A DNA stretch of 45,858 nucleotides from Treponema sp. (GTDB taxonomy: Bacteria; Spirochaetota; Spirochaetia; Treponematales; Treponemataceae): NCBI GenBank assembly GCA_016297405.1, contig JAEDGP010000008.1, positions 1-45,858 of the forward strand, written 5' to 3'. A program made the translations under genes and the position numbers. The notes under the pieces are model-generated. The model worked only from the letters and a program-made list of their open reading frames with translations. It searched no databases and had not been told where the DNA came from. Below, piece by piece: positions 15,686-24,599 of the stretch. The first letter of the stretch is position 1. Every line of letters starts with the position of its first letter.

Positions 15686-18433
15686 ATGAAAAAGATAATT
15701 GCGCTTTTTTTGTGTGCGGTTTTGGGCTTTTTTGCTTATGCAAAAGAGCCGCAGGCTGAACCAGGTTCATTTGATAATGCAGCTCCTAAAGGAATGTCTG
15801 CAGTTTTGGCACTGGATTCCAGTCTTAAACCGAAAGATGACGAATTTGTGATTTATTATGTCAGGCGGGATGCCAATTATGCTAAATGGGCATTGTGGAT
15901 GTGGGCAAATCCAGGCGGCGATGGCACAGTGATTTTTCCGTATTCTCAAAACTGGTCTGTAAAAGACGGAATAGGCTACATGCGCTTTAAGATGGATGGT
16001 TCATCTACGGGCGGAAATAAATTCCTCTCAGATAATGGGGGCGTGGGCCTTATAGTTCGGGAAAAAGAGGAATGGAACAAAGATGGCGGGGAAGATCGTC
16101 TTTGGAATGTGAATGTTTCCAACAAGGTTGTGATTTTCTCAGGTGACATGAATACCTATGCAGCTGTCGAATATAAGCCTTCCATCAAAAAAGCGGAACT
16201 TACCTCGCTGAAACAAATTGATGTTAAGCTGTCTGGTCGTTATGCCTTGGATATTGATGGCGGATTTTCTGGATTTTCCGTTGTCAAGGCAGATGGAACT
16301 GAATGTAAGATTTCAAAAGTTGTGAACGCCGATTCTCCAAAAGATCCTTATATGAATTTTACGAAAAATATTTCCGTTTATCTGGATCAGGAATGCAGCA
16401 TTGGTGATTCATTGACATTGAAAAATCCGAATTTTCTTTCTGGTGCGAAGGTTAGTTCCACAAAACTTTCCATTCAGATAGCGGAAAAACGCGTTCCTCC
16501 TGCAAATGAGGCTCTTGGCTGCCAGTTCGATGGTGAAAAGGCTGTATTCAAGCTTTGGGCCCCAACTTCCTCATCCTGTAAGCTTCGTGTCTATTATCCA
16601 ACAGATCAGAATAAGGAAGGCGTTATGCCTGTTGATTTTGGAGTCATGGATTTCAATCCGAAAACAGGGGTATGGTCTTATACATATTCTGGAAACGATA
16701 TTAATGGCCATCAATATGATTATGTTCTTGAAAACTCAAAAGGTACCGTTGTTGTCCTTGATCCTTATGCAAAGTCAATGTCCCCTGAAGGTCGAGCATG
16801 TGTTGTGAACATGAAGGATGGTAAAGCCGGAAATCAAGTGGAATCTTTTGTGAAGCTTGCTAAACGGGAAGATGCGGTTATCTATGAAGTTTCTGTTCGC
16901 GATTTCACTATTTCTCCAGATGCAGGTGTGAAATCAATGCCTGGTACATACAAGGCGTTTATCGAAAAAATTCCTTATCTTAAAGATTTGGGTGTTACAC
17001 ATGTTCAGCTTATGCCAGTAATGAATTTCTTCTATAATGATGAATGTAATAAGGCTTATGAAGCTTCTGGAACTGTAAATGGGAATAACTATAACTGGGG
17101 CTATGATCCACACAATTATTTTACTCCGGAAGGCTGGTATGCAACTGATGCAAGAGATTCATATTGTCGAATTAAAGAACTTCGTGAGCTGATTGATGAA
17201 TGTCATAAAAATGGAATCGGTGTGCTTTTGGATTGTGTATATAATCATATGGCTACTACTTCGTTCCTTGATGATATTGTTCCTGGTTATTATTTCAGGA
17301 TGAATGAGGACGGATCCCTTCGTGCAAATTCCGGTTGTGGAAACGATACTGCAACTGAACGCATGATGATGAAAAAAATCGTAGTTGATTCTACAAAATT
17401 CTGGGTGGAAAACTATAAAGTTGACGGATTCAGATTCGATCTCATGGGATTGATGGAAGCTTCGTCGGTTCTTGATGCTTATAAGGAATGTGCAAAAATA
17501 AATCCTTCTGTTCTTTTTGAAGGAGAAGGATGGAAGATGTATTCTGGTCCAGCAGGAACTTTTGGTATGGATCAGAATTATATGATGAAAACAGATAAAG
17601 TTGCTGTTTTTAACGATGAATTCCGTGATTTGGTAAAAGCTGGAGGCTTCAATGAAACAGGACGTGGGTTTATTACAAAAAAATCTGCTAGCAGCGACCG
17701 TATTTTCCGTAACTTTACTGGCAGTCCGGTTGTTAATTATCATGTAGATCAGCCAGGGGACAATTTGAATTATCTTGTTTGTCACGATGGTTTGACTTTG
17801 CACGACGTTATAGTAAATAACCTTCGCCTTGATGAGAAGAAAGACAGGAAGGAAATTATCCAGAGAATCAAGCTTGGTAATTTCATTGTGCTTACATCTC
17901 AGGGAATTGCATTCTTGCATGCTGGTCAGGAACGTGGTCGTACAAAGCCAAATATCAAAGGCGCAAAGAATGAGTGTATTGGTAATTTCGTTCGCAACAG
18001 CTACGATTCTGCCGACAATATCAATCAGATTGTATGGACCTTTGATAAAGACTATCAGGAATTGCATGACTATACGAAGGGGTTGATAGAACTTCGTAAA
18101 GCCTGTGATATCTTCCGCTATGCTGATGCAAAGAAGATTACCAAAGCTTTCAGGAATCTTGAGCTTGACGAGTGCGAAGAGCTTAGTGATTCCAACGGTT
18201 TGGTGTTCGGCTATACCGTAAAGGACAAGAGCGGTATTTGGGTTGTCCTTATTAACGCAAATTTGAAATCTGCTGAAATTAATGCTGGCGTTATTTTGGA
18301 TAATGGTGTAATATTATCAGATAGTGAATCAGTTGATGTTAATGGTATCAAGGAACCTAAGGGCGTAAAGATTAATGGCTCGAAAGTAAACCTGGATCCG
18401 CTTACAGCAACAGTAATTCACTTAAAGAAATAG
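15686..18433 (+). CDS. pulA: Type I pullulanase (GH13), secreted
   Basis: 915 aa. Hydrolyses alpha-1,6 links in pullulan and branched dextrins. A Sec signal ends with AYA (cleavage after residue 19), with no lipobox, so it should be released into the periplasm or beyond. About residues 30-150 look like a CBM41 starch-binding module (YYVRRDANYAKWALWMWAN). A CBM48-like domain follows (FKLWAPTSSSCKLRVY, about 290-370), then the GH13 barrel. The type I pullulanase signature YNWGYDP is at 469-475. The catalytic residues are Asp585 (DGFRFD), Glu614 (GEGW) and Asp701 (CHD). It is the first gene of the glucan cluster; malE follows after about 40 bp. A stretch at 170-280 is not assigned. Confidence 0.93.
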   Translation: MKKIIALFLCAVLGFFAYAKEPQAEPGSFDNAAPKGMSAVLALDSSLKPKDDEFVIYYVRRDANYAKWALWMWANPGGDGTVIFPYSQNWSVKDGIGYMRFKMDGSSTGGNKFLSDNGGVGLIVREKEEWNKDGGEDRLWNVNVSNKVVIFSGDMNTYAAVEYKPSIKKAELTSLKQIDVKLSGRYALDIDGGFSGFSVVKADGTECKISKVVNADSPKDPYMNFTKNISVYLDQECSIGDSLTLKNPNFLSGAKVSSTKLSIQIAEKRVPPANEALGCQFDGEKAVFKLWAPTSSSCKLRVYYPTDQNKEGVMPVDFGVMDFNPKTGVWSYTYSGNDINGHQYDYVLENSKGTVVVLDPYAKSMSPEGRACVVNMKDGKAGNQVESFVKLAKREDAVIYEVSVRDFTISPDAGVKSMPGTYKAFIEKIPYLKDLGVTHVQLMPVMNFFYNDECNKAYEASGTVNGNNYNWGYDPHNYFTPEGWYATDARDSYCRIKELRELIDECHKNGIGVLLDCVYNHMATTSFLDDIVPGYYFRMNEDGSLRANSGCGNDTATERMMMKKIVVDSTKFWVENYKVDGFRFDLMGLMEASSVLDAYKECAKINPSVLFEGEGWKMYSGPAGTFGMDQNYMMKTDKVAVFNDEFRDLVKAGGFNETGRGFITKKSASSDRIFRNFTGSPVVNYHVDQPGDNLNYLVCHDGLTLHDVIVNNLRLDEKKDRKEIIQRIKLGNFIVLTSQGIAFLHAGQERGRTKPNIKGAKNECIGNFVRNSYDSADNINQIVWTFDKDYQELHDYTKGLIELRKACDIFRYADAKKITKAFRNLELDECEELSDSNGLVFGYTVKDKSGIWVVLINANLKSAEINAGVILDNGVILSDSESVDVNGIKEPKGVKINGSKVNLDPLTATVIHLKK

Positions 18434-18472
18434 GTTATTGCAGTCAACGACTGTGAAAATATGGAGGAAAAA

Positions 18473-19651
18473 ATGAAAAAAATCGTTCTTGCAGCTGCAG
18501 CACTTGCTGTGTCAGCAACAACAACTTTCGCAGCCCCAAAAGTTACTTTGAAAGTTTGGGAATCTGAAGGTCCTGAAAAGAAATTTATGCTTTGGGCAGG
18601 AAAGGAATTTAAGAAAGCAACTGGTGTATCAATTGCTTATGAACCAGTAGGAGCTACTGATGCTCGCGCAAAAATGGAACTTGATGGTCCAGCTGGTGTA
18701 GGTGCCGATGTATTCGTAACACCACACGATCACATTGGTGCTCTCGTATCAGGTGGTCACGTACTTCCTGTTGATGATGCTGATACATATATGGCAGACT
18801 TCCTTCCAATGGCAAAGATGGGTGCATCTTACAATGGAAAGGTATATGGATATCCACTTGGTGCAGAAACATATGCATTGTTCTACAACAAGGCTCTTAT
18901 CCAGAAGGCTCCAAAAACTTGGGATGAAGTAATTTCATTCGCAAAGACATTCAATAACAAAGCAGAAGGAAAGTATGCTTTGGTATGGCCTGTTTCTGAT
19001 GGTTACTATGGTTACATGTTCATGGACTCATTCGGTGCTCCATTGTTCGGACCAAACGGTAACGATCGCAAACAGCACAACCTTAACAGTGCAAATGCTG
19101 TAAAGGGTCTTACATATTTCCAGAACCTCAAGAAAGAGATTCTTGATGTTCCTGCAGCCGATGTTTCTGGTGACTTCTGTAACGCAGAATTCGTAGAAGG
19201 AAAAGCAGCTATGATCATCACTGGTCCTTGGAAGATCACAGATTTCAAGAACAATAAGATTGACTTTGAAATCGCTCCACTTCCTAAGTTCCCAGGACAG
19301 GCTGACGCACAGGGTCACTCATTCTCTGGTGTTCGCCTTGCATTCGTAAGCTCTTACACAGAACACGAAAAGGAAGCAAAGGATTTTGCTAAGTTCATCA
19401 CTTCAAAATCTTCTTTGGAAAAACGCTTTGCACTTACTGATCAGATTCCTCCAAGAAAGGATATCGATACAAACGGTAAGTACAGTTCAGCTATCAAAGA
19501 ACAGCTTAAGTATGCTAAACCAATGCCAACAATTCCACAGCTTGGTACATACTGGTCAGCTATGGGTTCTGCTTACTCAGGAATCTGGGACGGCGATCCT
19601 GTAAAACCAAGTCTTGACGCTGCTGCAAGCGCAATGGACCGTGCAAAATAA
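18473..19651 (+). CDS. malE: Maltodextrin-binding periplasmic protein MalE
   Basis: 392 aa. I chose the ATG at 18473 because GGAGG lies five bases before it; the in-frame ATG at 18461 overlaps that site. A Sec signal peptide ends at TFA (about residue 20) without a lipobox, so this is a soluble periplasmic receptor, unlike the lipoprotein receptors of Gram-positives. MalE landmarks: TLKVWESEGPE, ADVFVTPHDHIGALVSGG, YGYPLGAETYALFYN, GKAAMIITGPW and a C-terminal SAMGSAYSGIWDG. It delivers maltodextrin to MalFG. Its codon use is cleaner than its neighbours, which suggests high expression. A stable hairpin follows before malF. Confidence 0.93.
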   Translation: MKKIVLAAAALAVSATTTFAAPKVTLKVWESEGPEKKFMLWAGKEFKKATGVSIAYEPVGATDARAKMELDGPAGVGADVFVTPHDHIGALVSGGHVLPVDDADTYMADFLPMAKMGASYNGKVYGYPLGAETYALFYNKALIQKAPKTWDEVISFAKTFNNKAEGKYALVWPVSDGYYGYMFMDSFGAPLFGPNGNDRKQHNLNSANAVKGLTYFQNLKKEILDVPAADVSGDFCNAEFVEGKAAMIITGPWKITDFKNNKIDFEIAPLPKFPGQADAQGHSFSGVRLAFVSSYTEHEKEAKDFAKFITSKSSLEKRFALTDQIPPRKDIDTNGKYSSAIKEQLKYAKPMPTIPQLGTYWSAMGSAYSGIWDGDPVKPSLDAAASAMDRAK

Positions 19652-19690
19652 TTTATGGCTTTGAAATCAAAGTAGTATAAGTTTACGCAG

Positions 19691-19716
19691 ATACACAGTT
19701 CCAGTGGACTGTGTAT
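19691..19716 (+). promoter_or_regulatory. malE-malF intercistronic hairpin (attenuator or mRNA-stability element)
   Basis: ATACACAGT (19691-19699) pairs with ACTGTGTAT (19708-19716) around an 8-nt loop, followed by a T-rich stretch (TTGTGTATTTTTCT). This 9-bp stem ends 29 nt before the malF ATG. Such hairpins often make receptor mRNA more abundant than permease mRNA. Confidence 0.6.
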
Positions 19717-19745
19717 TTGTGTATTTTTCTGTAAAGGAGTATGGA

Positions 19746-22700
19746 ATGAACAATACTGTGAATCCGGAGAAACTCAGGAAAGCGAAGATTGCCTCCTGTT
19801 GTTTTATGGGATTGGGCCAGATTCTGTTCCTTAAACAGTACATTCGTGGAGCATTGTATGCGCTTGTTGAAATTGCAATGATCTGCGCTATTGTTATCGG
19901 AACTAAAAATATAATTCCTGGCAATCGAAAAGAAGCCTCTTATTTTGAAAATACACGTCCAGAATATTCTGAAATGGTAAAATATTTCAGCAGTGACGAT
20001 GCAAAAGATTACAAAAGCGATTCAGATGCCATCTTGGAAAAAGGTGCTTCTGCATTTAAGAATATTATTGCGTCAAATGAAGGGTTCCTTAGGGAGCATG
20101 GTGTTTACGTATTTGAAGATGAAATTGATGAAGATGCTGTAAAAGCAGGTCTTCGTGAATATATTAAGAACAATTCGGAAAGTCTTAAGGCTCATGGAGT
20201 TTATCTTTCTGATGAACTCGCCGTTCTACTTGAGGAGAAAGGTGAAAGCCTTTCTGATTATATTGATGAATATGAGCTTGATTCAGATGTGCTTGACGAA
20301 TTGAAAGAAAAATATGCAGAAGATGCAGATTTTGCTGCATTGATTGATAATTTGCAGGAAAAAATTGATGACAGCATTTTTGTTGCACAGATTGATGTTG
20401 AAAGCGATTATGAAACTGCAATTGAAAACATTTGTGAAGTCATTGATGTTAGTAACGGATATCTTGTAGCTGCTGATGGCGAAAGCGAAGTGGCTCTTAC
20501 AGCTTACGCTGATGCTCTTGCAGCAAATGTTCCTCAGGTAATCGAAGTTGATAGTACTGATATTGAATCACTTGATGTGACTATGAACAATCTTGCTTGT
20601 TTGCCTGGTCAGAATGAAGATGAGTTCGAATCCAGAAGAGAATCAATCATCGATGAACTTGACGAAAATTCCCGCAAAACTTCTAAAAGACTTGCAAAGC
20701 TTATGGCGAAAGTTGGCATAAAAAAATATGCTGACCATAAAGATGAATATGAAACAAAATTTAAGAGTTATGAAAATTCTATTTATTCTGTTCGTTCTGC
20801 TGCCATCAGCAAAGTAAATGGTCTTAATGATGAAATCAAAGCTCTGGAAGGCAAGAAAACAAACATGGAATCATATCACAATATGGTTACATGGTATGAA
20901 AATGCAATCAGCTTGCTTGAACCAGTCAAATCTGAAAATTTTGATGGAACAGAAAAGAAATCTGCAATAGAGACTGCTGAAGAAATTAAAGCGAAATATG
21001 AAGATTGTCTGGCAGATTTGGAAACTTTGAAAAAAATCGCACAGAGTGAAGAATCTTCTATCGCAGATGTTCGTCAAGCAGAATCTGATGCCCAGGCAAA
21101 AGTAAGCGAAATAAATGATCTTTTTGTTGCTTACTCAAATGCTTGTGCTGAAATTGATGCAAGAAATCAGGAACGTTCATATTCAAAAAAGAGCTTTGAA
21201 AATTCAGGCGATGCTGTATCTGAAAGTGCTAAACTTGACGAAAAAATTGCTAGTCTTGAAAACAGCTATCTTGAAGGTATTTCTGATAAAAATGACGCAG
21301 ATGAATTGAAAGCTTGCCTTGAACAGATTAAGAAAAATCAAGTTGCTCTCAAAGCTTCTGTTGAATCGTTCCAAAAAGCAGAAAGTGACGCTTCGTTGAA
21401 GTCTGCACTTGAAAAAGATTTCGAACAGCTTGATGTTGATTGCAGAATTCTTGAATTGAAATCTGATTTTGCAAAATTGAAGGCTGAGAAAGCTTTCAAT
21501 GATCAGCTTGATGTTGATATTGAAAACAAAAATAAAGAAATCGATTCTGTAAAGGACGTTGCAAGAAGTGTCATTGCTTTGTATAAAGTTGATTACAAAG
21601 CTGACAAATCTAGCTTCGATTCTTATGTAGCTGACGTTGCATCAAGTCTTGATGGAATTCAGGACGTTTTCAACAGTCAGGTTGCTGATGGAATTGATGA
21701 TAAAATGAAAGATACAACAGATGATGTTTATCTTTTCTTTAATGTTTCTAAAGATGAAGTTGCAAAGTCTGTAGTTTCAAACTGCAAACCAACAAATCCA
21801 AACGCATTTGACCATAATTATGATGGTTGTATCACATGTAAGATGTCTAATGACAAGGGTATCAGAACTACTAAGCATATGGCTTGGGGTCATGGTCCTA
21901 TCGTAGCTTCTTTGGAAGGTCTCTTTAGTCTTGGTGATAAAACTGATATTTATCCAGATACTCCTGACACTCCTCCAAAGTATCGTGATCACTCAATCTT
22001 CATGATGATCAATGGTATTTTCGCTTTGATTTTCATCGGTTTCTTTGCAATTCTTTATGCAATGAATATTGGTAGTGCAAATGCAAGTGCAGAAAAGATC
22101 ATTAAGAATGGTCGTTTCCCAACATGGCAGGAATCAAAGAATGACGTTTCGCAGAACTCTTTTGCTACAATCGGTATTTCACCAAGTATCATCATGATCT
22201 GTGTATTCTCTATCATTCCTTTGTTGTTCTCTGCATTTATTGCGTTTACAAACTATTCTTCACCAAGTCACCTTCCACCAAACAATCTTGTTGAGTGGGT
22301 TGGACTTGAAAGTTTCCAGCAGATGTTCTCATCTACTGGTGTAGGTGGTGGAAGCAATGCATGGGCTACATCATTCGGTTGGGCAGCTATCTGGACAATC
22401 GTTTGGGCTGTATTTGCTACATTCACTTGTTTCTTTGTTGGTTTCTTCTATGCATTTGTTCTTCAGGATAAGCGCATTATTATTCCAACATTCTTCAGAA
22501 CTGTATTTATTCTTCCATATGCTATTCCAACAATGCTTTCATTGTTCGTATGGGCTAACCTTTTCAACGGTACAATCGGACCTATTAACGAAATGTTCAA
22601 GATGATTGGTCTGCCAACTGTGAAATGGCTTAGTGATCCATGGATAGCAAAGGGTACTTTGATCTTCGTAAACATCTGGATTGGATTCCCATACAGTATG

Positions 22701-23102
22701 ATTCTTACAACTTCATCAATGACAGCTATTTCCAACTCATTGTATGAAGCAGCAGTAATTGACGGCGCTACAAAATGGCAGCAGTTCAAGAACATCACAT
22801 ATCCACTTGTTATGTTCCAGTTGAAGCCTACATTGATCATGCAGTTCGCTGGTAACATCAATAACTTTGGAGCGGTATACTTCCTTACTGGTGGTGGACC
22901 AAACTTGCCAGGCGTAGGTTTGACAAGTGAAACATCTTGTGGTGCTACAGATATTTTGATTTCTTGGATCTATAAACTTACAATGAATACCATGAAGTAC
23001 AATCTTGCTTCCGTTCTTTCATTGCTGGTATTCGTAGTTCTTGTTCCGTTTGCTTTGTATAACTTCACAAGAACCAAGTCATTCAAGGAAGGAGCTGTAT
23101 AA
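19746..23102 (+). CDS. malF: Maltodextrin ABC permease MalF with a giant extracytoplasmic insertion
   Basis: 1118 aa, against 514 for E. coli MalF and about 300-450 in most relatives. The ATG at 19746 follows AAAGGAG. Residues 1-53 are the usual start of the family (MGLGQILFLKQYIRG and a membrane segment). Residues about 57-747 are extra. They are acidic, Lys-rich and mostly helical, with coiled-coil-like runs and an internal repeat around HGVY (118-121 and 150-153). They end with a Cys/His cluster: C680, H690, C695, C698, H711, H716. The permease resumes at DHSIFMMINGIFAL (748), with a coupling loop EAAVIDGATKWQQF near the end. The positive-inside pattern puts the insertion on the periplasmic face. 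The frame is continuous, with no sign of fusion error. The malG start overlaps the stop by one base. Confidence 0.9.
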   Translation: MNNTVNPEKLRKAKIASCCFMGLGQILFLKQYIRGALYALVEIAMICAIVIGTKNIIPGNRKEASYFENTRPEYSEMVKYFSSDDAKDYKSDSDAILEKGASAFKNIIASNEGFLREHGVYVFEDEIDEDAVKAGLREYIKNNSESLKAHGVYLSDELAVLLEEKGESLSDYIDEYELDSDVLDELKEKYAEDADFAALIDNLQEKIDDSIFVAQIDVESDYETAIENICEVIDVSNGYLVAADGESEVALTAYADALAANVPQVIEVDSTDIESLDVTMNNLACLPGQNEDEFESRRESIIDELDENSRKTSKRLAKLMAKVGIKKYADHKDEYETKFKSYENSIYSVRSAAISKVNGLNDEIKALEGKKTNMESYHNMVTWYENAISLLEPVKSENFDGTEKKSAIETAEEIKAKYEDCLADLETLKKIAQSEESSIADVRQAESDAQAKVSEINDLFVAYSNACAEIDARNQERSYSKKSFENSGDAVSESAKLDEKIASLENSYLEGISDKNDADELKACLEQIKKNQVALKASVESFQKAESDASLKSALEKDFEQLDVDCRILELKSDFAKLKAEKAFNDQLDVDIENKNKEIDSVKDVARSVIALYKVDYKADKSSFDSYVADVASSLDGIQDVFNSQVADGIDDKMKDTTDDVYLFFNVSKDEVAKSVVSNCKPTNPNAFDHNYDGCITCKMSNDKGIRTTKHMAWGHGPIVASLEGLFSLGDKTDIYPDTPDTPPKYRDHSIFMMINGIFALIFIGFFAILYAMNIGSANASAEKIIKNGRFPTWQESKNDVSQNSFATIGISPSIIMICVFSIIPLLFSAFIAFTNYSSPSHLPPNNLVEWVGLESFQQMFSSTGVGGGSNAWATSFGWAAIWTIVWAVFATFTCFFVGFFYAFVLQDKRIIIPTFFRTVFILPYAIPTMLSLFVWANLFNGTIGPINEMFKMIGLPTVKWLSDPWIAKGTLIFVNIWIGFPYSMILTTSSMTAISNSLYEAAVIDGATKWQQFKNITYPLVMFQLKPTLIMQFAGNINNFGAVYFLTGGGPNLPGVGLTSETSCGATDILISWIYKLTMNTMKYNLASVLSLLVFVVLVPFALYNFTRTKSFKEGAV

Positions 23103-24430
23103 TGAAAAAACATTTGAATTCGCAAACTCCTTTGAGTATTATTTTGAACGTAATACTGATCATCAACGTTGTTGTTGTTGTTTATCCAGTATTATTTACA
23201 ATTAGTTCTTCATTAACTAAGAGTAATTCCCTTGCTCAGAGTTCTGTTATTCCTTTTACAGAAATGACAAAGAAAGCTGTGGAAAATGATTGTGCAGCTT
23301 GTGAAGATGGATTTGTTGTTGCAGAAGATGGCACAAAATCAGTATGTGATGTTTGTAGTGGTAATGGTGTTGTTCAGGCACTTGATTATTCCTTTAAATT
23401 CAAGGCTCCATCAGTCTATCAGTTCAAACGTCTTCTTACTGACAGCGACAAGTTGATTGAATCAAAGTCTTATGATGTAAAATCAACTATTCCAGATTCA
23501 GCTTATGAAAACAAATTTGTTGTAACTGAATCAGAAAAGAAAGCTTTTGATGAACTTTCTGACAATTTTAATGCAAAAGCAGTAGAAACAGTTTTGAATA
23601 AAAATGAAAATGCTGCTTCAAATGCAGAATTCAAGCCAATTTCTGAAGAAAATGCTGATAATCTTAAGAAAGAAATCAATGCTAAGTTCGATGCATTCAA
23701 GAACTATGTAAATAAAGCTGTTAATAAGAATGCTGAACCGTACAGAGAATATTCTTTCTCTAAACAGACATTGTCTGTTGCCGGAACAAACTATAAAAAC
23801 TGGTATAGAAACACATTCTTTGTAGCTTGTATCAATACAATTGTTACTGTAATTGTATGTGCTACTACTGGTTACATCTTCAGCCGATTTGAATTCCCTG
23901 GTCGTAAAAAGATTATGGCAGGATTCATTATCTTGCAGATGTTCCCAAGCTTCATCGGTATGGTTGCTACATATCAGATTTTGAACAAGCTTGATGCTTT
24001 GAATACGTTGTGGGGACTTGTTCTTGTATATGCTGCAGGTTCAATTCCTTTCAATGCACAGCTTATGAAGAGTTATTTTGATACAATGCCAAGGGATATT
24101 GCTGAAGCTGCTTATATTGACGGTGCTTCTCCTCTTGTCGCTTACATTCGTGTAATTCTTCCTGCTGCAAAGCCTCAGATTGTTTTCTTGACTTTGACAA
24201 GTTTTACAGGACCTTGGATGGACTATATTTTCCCTCGCCTGGTTCTTACATCTGACGATAAGAAGACACTTGCCGTTGGTTTGTTCGAAATGATTAATGG
24301 TCGTGCTAACGATAACTTTACAATGTTTGCTGCTGGTGCGATTCTTGTTGCGGTTCCTTTCGCTATCTTCTTCATGCTTGGACAGAGATCACTTCTCCAG
24401 TCTCTTGCAGGAACAAGTGGTAAGGAATAA
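23102..24430 (+). CDS. malG: Maltodextrin ABC permease MalG with a zinc-knuckle-like insertion
   Basis: 442 aa, against about 280-300 for normal MalG. Residues 11-36 are the first membrane segment. The first extracytoplasmic loop then holds a cysteine module: C64-x2-C67, 14 residues, C82-x2-C85 followed by SGNG, which recalls one DnaJ-type CxxCxGxG zinc repeat. After a normal family stretch (PSVYQFKRLLTD, about 103-114), a second, helical insertion spans about 120-225. The permease resumes with YKNWYRNTFFVACINT (231-246), and the coupling loop is EAAYIDGASPLVAYIRVILPAAKP. A GGAGC ribosome-binding site lies inside malF, and the ATG overlaps the malF TAA (TAATG), so the two are translationally coupled. 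The substrate path residues of the membrane core look intact. Confidence 0.92.
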   Translation: MKKHLNSQTPLSIILNVILIINVVVVVYPVLFTISSSLTKSNSLAQSSVIPFTEMTKKAVENDCAACEDGFVVAEDGTKSVCDVCSGNGVVQALDYSFKFKAPSVYQFKRLLTDSDKLIESKSYDVKSTIPDSAYENKFVVTESEKKAFDELSDNFNAKAVETVLNKNENAASNAEFKPISEENADNLKKEINAKFDAFKNYVNKAVNKNAEPYREYSFSKQTLSVAGTNYKNWYRNTFFVACINTIVTVIVCATTGYIFSRFEFPGRKKIMAGFIILQMFPSFIGMVATYQILNKLDALNTLWGLVLVYAAGSIPFNAQLMKSYFDTMPRDIAEAAYIDGASPLVAYIRVILPAAKPQIVFLTLTSFTGPWMDYIFPRLVLTSDDKKTLAVGLFEMINGRANDNFTMFAAGAILVAVPFAIFFMLGQRSLLQSLAGTSGKE

Positions 24431-24452
24431 TTTCTAACTAATTCCATACTCA

Positions 24453-24488
24453 AATGCAGTTTGTTTGTTGCAAACTGCATTTTTTTTA
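24453..24488 (+). terminator. Terminator of the pulA-malEFG unit
   Basis: AATGCAGTTTG (24453-24463), 7-nt loop, CAAACTGCATT (24471-24481), then a run of T to about 24487. A strong rho-independent terminator just after malG. Confidence 0.9.
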
Positions 24489-24508
24489 TTTATTCAGTAA
24501 AAATGGTG

Positions 24509-24514
24509 TATAAT
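24509..24514 (+). promoter_or_regulatory. -10 box of the alpha-amylase gene and repeat-bearing leader
   Basis: TATAAT at 24509-24514, without a good -35 (TTATTT region). The leader of about 80 nt to the ATG at 24600 carries the direct repeat TTTTGATTAAT twice (24518-24528 and 24578-24588); the second copy touches the Shine-Dalgarno. Weak -35 suggests an activator. Confidence 0.45.
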
Positions 24515-24599
24515 AGGTTTTGATTAATGTAACCTTTTCGAGAATTTTTTTTTATTAAAAGAAACAGGTTATTTATATTTTGATTAATTGGAGGAAAGC

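Noticed and set aside
17159..18067. 302-codon open frame on the minus strand opposite the pullulanase gene
   Set aside because: No recognisable domain and a low-quality composition; it mirrors the conserved pullulanase frame, which has catalytic motifs and a ribosome-binding site context.
18441..18453. CAGTC-AAC-GACTG before malE as the same operator as the pulA palindrome
   Set aside because: Arms and centre differ from ACATCTG-CAA-CAGATGT, so it is not the same site; a 5-bp palindrome is weak evidence alone.
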